Source: Margaritispora aquatica (taxonomy: Eukaryota; Ascomycota; Leotiomycetes; Helotiales; Discinellaceae). Taken from it: 21,349 nt of DNA. Shown piece after piece: positions 18,298 to 21,349 of this stretch. Made by a program: the position numbers and the translations under genes. Positions within the stretch are counted from its first letter, which is position 1; every line of letters begins with the position of its first letter. Location of the stretch: positions 1 through 21,349 of the forward strand of contig VJWN01000046.1 of NCBI GenBank assembly GCA_007644065.1, given 5' to 3'. The notes beneath the pieces were generated by a model. The model worked only from the letters and a program-made list of their open reading frames with translations, made no database searches and was not told the origin of the DNA.

Positions 18298-21200
18298 ATG
18301 TATATTAGTATATATATAAAGGTATTATATTTTTCTACCGATTCTACCTTTTACGAACTTAGAATAAGCTCCGGTAAGGACGTCTTATATCGGCACTACT
18401 TACGAGGTTTTAAGTCTACTAGCGGAATCTCTAGGTATCGATATTATACTTCTATATCTACTATTATACGACGTAAAGAATATTTAGAAAGATATAGATA
18501 GCGGCTATAAGTAGAGTAATATACGTAGAGGGGGTATATAGTGGTTTAGGGAATTCGATAAGTAAATATAGAGCTTAATTAGATTTTATACCTATCGGTA
18601 GTAAAGAAACTTTAAACTTTTACCGAGAATTCCTAATAGAAAAAGATAGTAATATAGCTAACGATAGTCTAGACTAGGAGCTAGATAGTAGAATAGATAC
18701 TCTTTAGGGATAGAACGAATATAGCTTTAATAATATAGCTATCGTTATTAGTAATCCTTAGATATAACGTATAGTAAAGATACTTCCTCTACTAAAACGA
18801 AGACGATATAAATTAAATAGTATACTAGAGAAGATATCCTTATAAGGTAAATCATAGATAAAAGTAATATAGATAAAAGGAGTAGGTAAGGAAGCCTAGT
18901 TTGATCTATAAAAGGAATCAATAGTGGCCGTTTAGGAGCCGGTACGAATAGAGTCTGGTGTCTTAGTTTTCTCGTAGTAAATTAAGTAAGAGTACTATAG
19001 AAAATTATCTAAGGAGCCTGACTTTCGTCGTACTTAAGAGTCGGCGAATAGCTACTCGATTAGATCTTATATATTTAATACGATATATATATATATAATT
19101 CCTTTAGGATTCTAGAAGGGACTACTAGTAATAATAAGAGATTAAGATCGTAAGTTAAGTAAAGAATAGTAATTCGACTATATATTTCGTTAAATTTCTG
19201 TCTAATTAAATAATATATACTATTTCTATTAGGCTTTCTACCCTTTACTTCTAATATAACGTTCGTTTCTATAAGGAAATTCTATAGAAAAGTAGAGACG
19301 AAAGTCTACGACGAGATATATACTAGTAAATAGTAGTAGAAACCTAAGAAAAATTACTACCCGGTACTACTATTATACCTTATTCTAGTAATAAATAAAA
19401 CTATACTAATAAAATAAATAAAGATTAGTCGGTATAGCTAGTATATTTTTACTATTAGTAATCTAAGTCGGAAAATTCGTTGATAATAAAGTGTCCCTTC
19501 CGTTATTTTACTTAGTCTACTTTTAATATATAAGACTATTATAAAGGGCTTAGACGTAGACCTTAGTTATAAGATTAAGTCAGAGCTTTATATAGGTCGA
19601 TAAGAGTTATACTTATAGGTTAGTTTAGCTATATATCCTAGCTTTAGGTATATTATACTAATACTAACCTTTAATAGAGCTCGAGTCTTTAGTAGTTCAG
19701 GGTATGCTAGTATACTACGTTAATAGGAATACTCGGAGCTACTATTCTATACTTGTACTAATAATTACTGATTATAAAGAGTAAGTATTAATAGTAAACT
19801 ATAAAATAAATATATAGTATATACGTTATTAAGTTCCTTTATTATAACGTTAAAACCTAACGAAAGAATAGCTACCCTATACTTACGAATAGATAAAAGA
19901 ATAAATTAATAAATAATAGTATTTAGTAAAGAAGGTCGCTAAAATATCCGACGACTAGGTTTATAAATATATTAATTTTAGATAACGGTATATATATTAA
20001 TATATACGACTATCTAGGGTTATATACTATATTAGCTATATAAGAGGCTGGTTAAGGACCTAATTAAGTATACATAATATTAATTATAGATCTAATCCTA
20101 GCTATATATCGGATAAGGATAAAGCGAAAGGGTTATCGTATTCTATAGGAATCTACTAGAGCGGTTTAGCTAGACACTCGCTTTAAGTGTCCCTATTTAT
20201 ACTTACTTTAAATACTTTTCGAAGTTTAGTTAAATCTAATAATAGATTAGATTAGAGGATAAAGACGCTCTACGGATTCTTTTGCTAGTTATCGCGCTAC
20301 TACTATTATATCTTAAGCTAGACGTTATTATATATACTTGTATACTTGCTAATTTCGTTACTATCGCTAAGTATAAATTATACGATAACTAAACTCTTAA
20401 ATACTTAAGCTTAGTATTAAGTCGTATTAAGAATACAAAGAGTGTTTTCGACTAATTTAGATTACGAGATAAGGTAGATAAAGTTTATTAGAACTACCCT
20501 AAATTCTACTTTATATTTATTATATTAAATTAATTAAACATTTCGGGGTATTTAATAGATAGAACTCGGAGTATATAGAAGCTCTTTATAAATTCCTTTT
20601 AAAGGCCTTTTACGATCGTACGAATAAAGGCGAGTCGTATTAAGATTAAATATATTCTTAGAATACTTAGAAGACTAATCTAAAGGTAATAAATATAATA
20701 TTACTATACTTTATTAGGACGATATCTAGAATATTCTTAGAGATACTAATATAAATTACCTTAATATACTACGACCTTTAATTACTCTCTTTACTTAGAT
20801 ACAAGTTAATACTATAAGATATAGTATAAGAATACCGTCTACGTTTACTTTTACGATAATAGCCTTATATAAAGTATACTAATACTATAAGGCTTTATTC
20901 CTTTACTTACGATTTTTATTACGGATTATCACGATAAGCTAAAAGGAATATATTCGGAAAAGATAGTTAGCCAAGAGATAACATATACTATTAGATTATA
21001 ATTAGGTTTAGTAATACCCTATCTAGTTCTTTAGATCTTTTAAGTACTAGAAAAGATCTAGAAAGGATAATAAGAACTCTAAAGCTTTAGAATATAAATA
21101 CCTAAGATATTCTTATTTATAGAAAGGTGGTCCTAAGCGTCTAGATAATTGTTAGGTTTAGGAATAGGACCTCCTGCTACGAACCTCGAGCTACACGAGC

Positions 21201-21349
21201 GTAGGCTATATTATACCCTAAATAAACAACGTATTAGACGTATATAGGTATTAATTAAGGTTATTGATATTAGTTATCTGTTACTAAATAGTAAATTCCC
21301 TAAATACTACTATATATTAATCGATATCTATAAACTAGTAAACAACGGA
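18298..21349 (+). pseudogene. Plavaka-type DNA transposase, eroded and truncated at the window edge
   Basis: Diagnostic pieces occur in the family's order on the plus strand. They are: a C2H2-like N-terminus (18388-18447); an Ile/Ser-rich block FSRSKLSKSTIENYL (about 18970-19015), matching the '..WF..s.iSk..id.Ff' region; YTSK followed by three TAG codons at 19331-19339, the hallmark TG-x-WWW, with LLPGTTIIP in the next frame; DYKEQVLIVNYKINI then LTKEQLPYTYE (19770-19890), like the 'DYEEQ.LI.G.K...C..C' block; EDKDALRILLLVIALLL (about 20260-20315), like TG-E-KD..R.LL.VI; then LYDNQTLKYL, FGVFNR and SEYIEALYKFLLKAF with RTNKGE (20348-20640), matching '..YNTE..E.lH...aK.aYraTNk'. At least two frame changes (near 19300-19350 and 20525) plus TAA/TAG stops kill it. 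The family performs DDE cut-and-paste transposition. The C-terminus continues past about 20760 and is cut by the edge. Confidence 0.85.
18388..18447 (+). other. C2H2-like zinc finger remnant at the transposase N-terminus
   Basis: In the 67-codon open stretch that starts at ATG 18298, residues 31-50 read Y-R-H-Y-L-R-G-F-K-S-T-S-G-I-S-R-Y-R-Y-Y. With TAT/TAC restored to Cys or His, this fits C-x2-C, Phe at the usual place, Gly-Ile/Leu, and His 13 residues after the second Cys. The second His spacing is unclear (x2 rather than x3 or more). Plavaka-type transposases commonly start with such a finger, thought to help DNA binding. Confidence 0.6.

Noticed and set aside
1..21349. Mitochondrial genome segment because of the high AT content and stops
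   Set aside because: CpA/TpG depletion with CpG retention, copia and Plavaka remnants, and absence of tRNAs or respiratory genes point to RIPed nuclear DNA.
1..21349. tRNA or rRNA genes
   Set aside because: No B-box-like ggttcgaatcc with a matching acceptor stem was found; the ttcgaaccc near 16862 has no cloverleaf partner that I could build.

Overview
The window looks like an AT-rich, transposon-filled heterochromatic block from the nuclear genome of a filamentous ascomycete (Pezizomycotina), heavily altered by repeat-induced point mutation (RIP). CpA and TpG are almost absent and TpA is hugely over-represented, while CpG is still common. The first 375 bases contain no CpA or TpG but keep several CpG. 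No intact gene of normal length exists. Coding remnants can still be read when in-frame TAA/TAG are understood as former Gln or Trp codons, and surplus Tyr, Ile and Leu as former His/Cys, Met/Thr and Ser/Pro.

Layout. (1) 1-7090: a 144-bp repeat, an unrecognised plus-strand reading frame (about 400-2814), two tandem-repeat arrays (87/88-bp units built of 44-bp halves, then 52-bp units), and a long unrecognised minus-strand reading frame (6888 down to about 4600) converging on the arrays. A second direct copy of the 144-bp repeat lies at 6946-7090. (2) 7090-9424: a second, diverged copy of the same repeat-plus-gene unit, with its own N-terminal coding repeats. (3) 9430-16840: a complete but dead Ty1/copia LTR retrotransposon on the plus strand. 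It has 274-bp LTRs, a probable 5-bp target duplication, and gag, protease, integrase, reverse transcriptase and RNase H in copia order. An extra reading frame lies antisense between RNase H and the 3' LTR. This element cut into the flanking DNA of region 2. (4) 16846-17903: unassigned AT-rich DNA, a 29/30-bp-based minisatellite that unusually keeps CpA, and a short TTCGACT-like repeat. (5) 18298 to the right edge: a Plavaka-type DNA transposase pseudogene with an N-terminal C2H2-like finger, truncated by the window end.

No host gene, tRNA, rRNA or CRISPR was found. The most interesting points are the tapering of RIP towards the outer edges of the copia element, the antisense frame inside that element, the unidentified two-copy family with a convergent partner gene, and the minisatellite that escaped RIP. 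All family names come from motif reading by eye, not from a database search.
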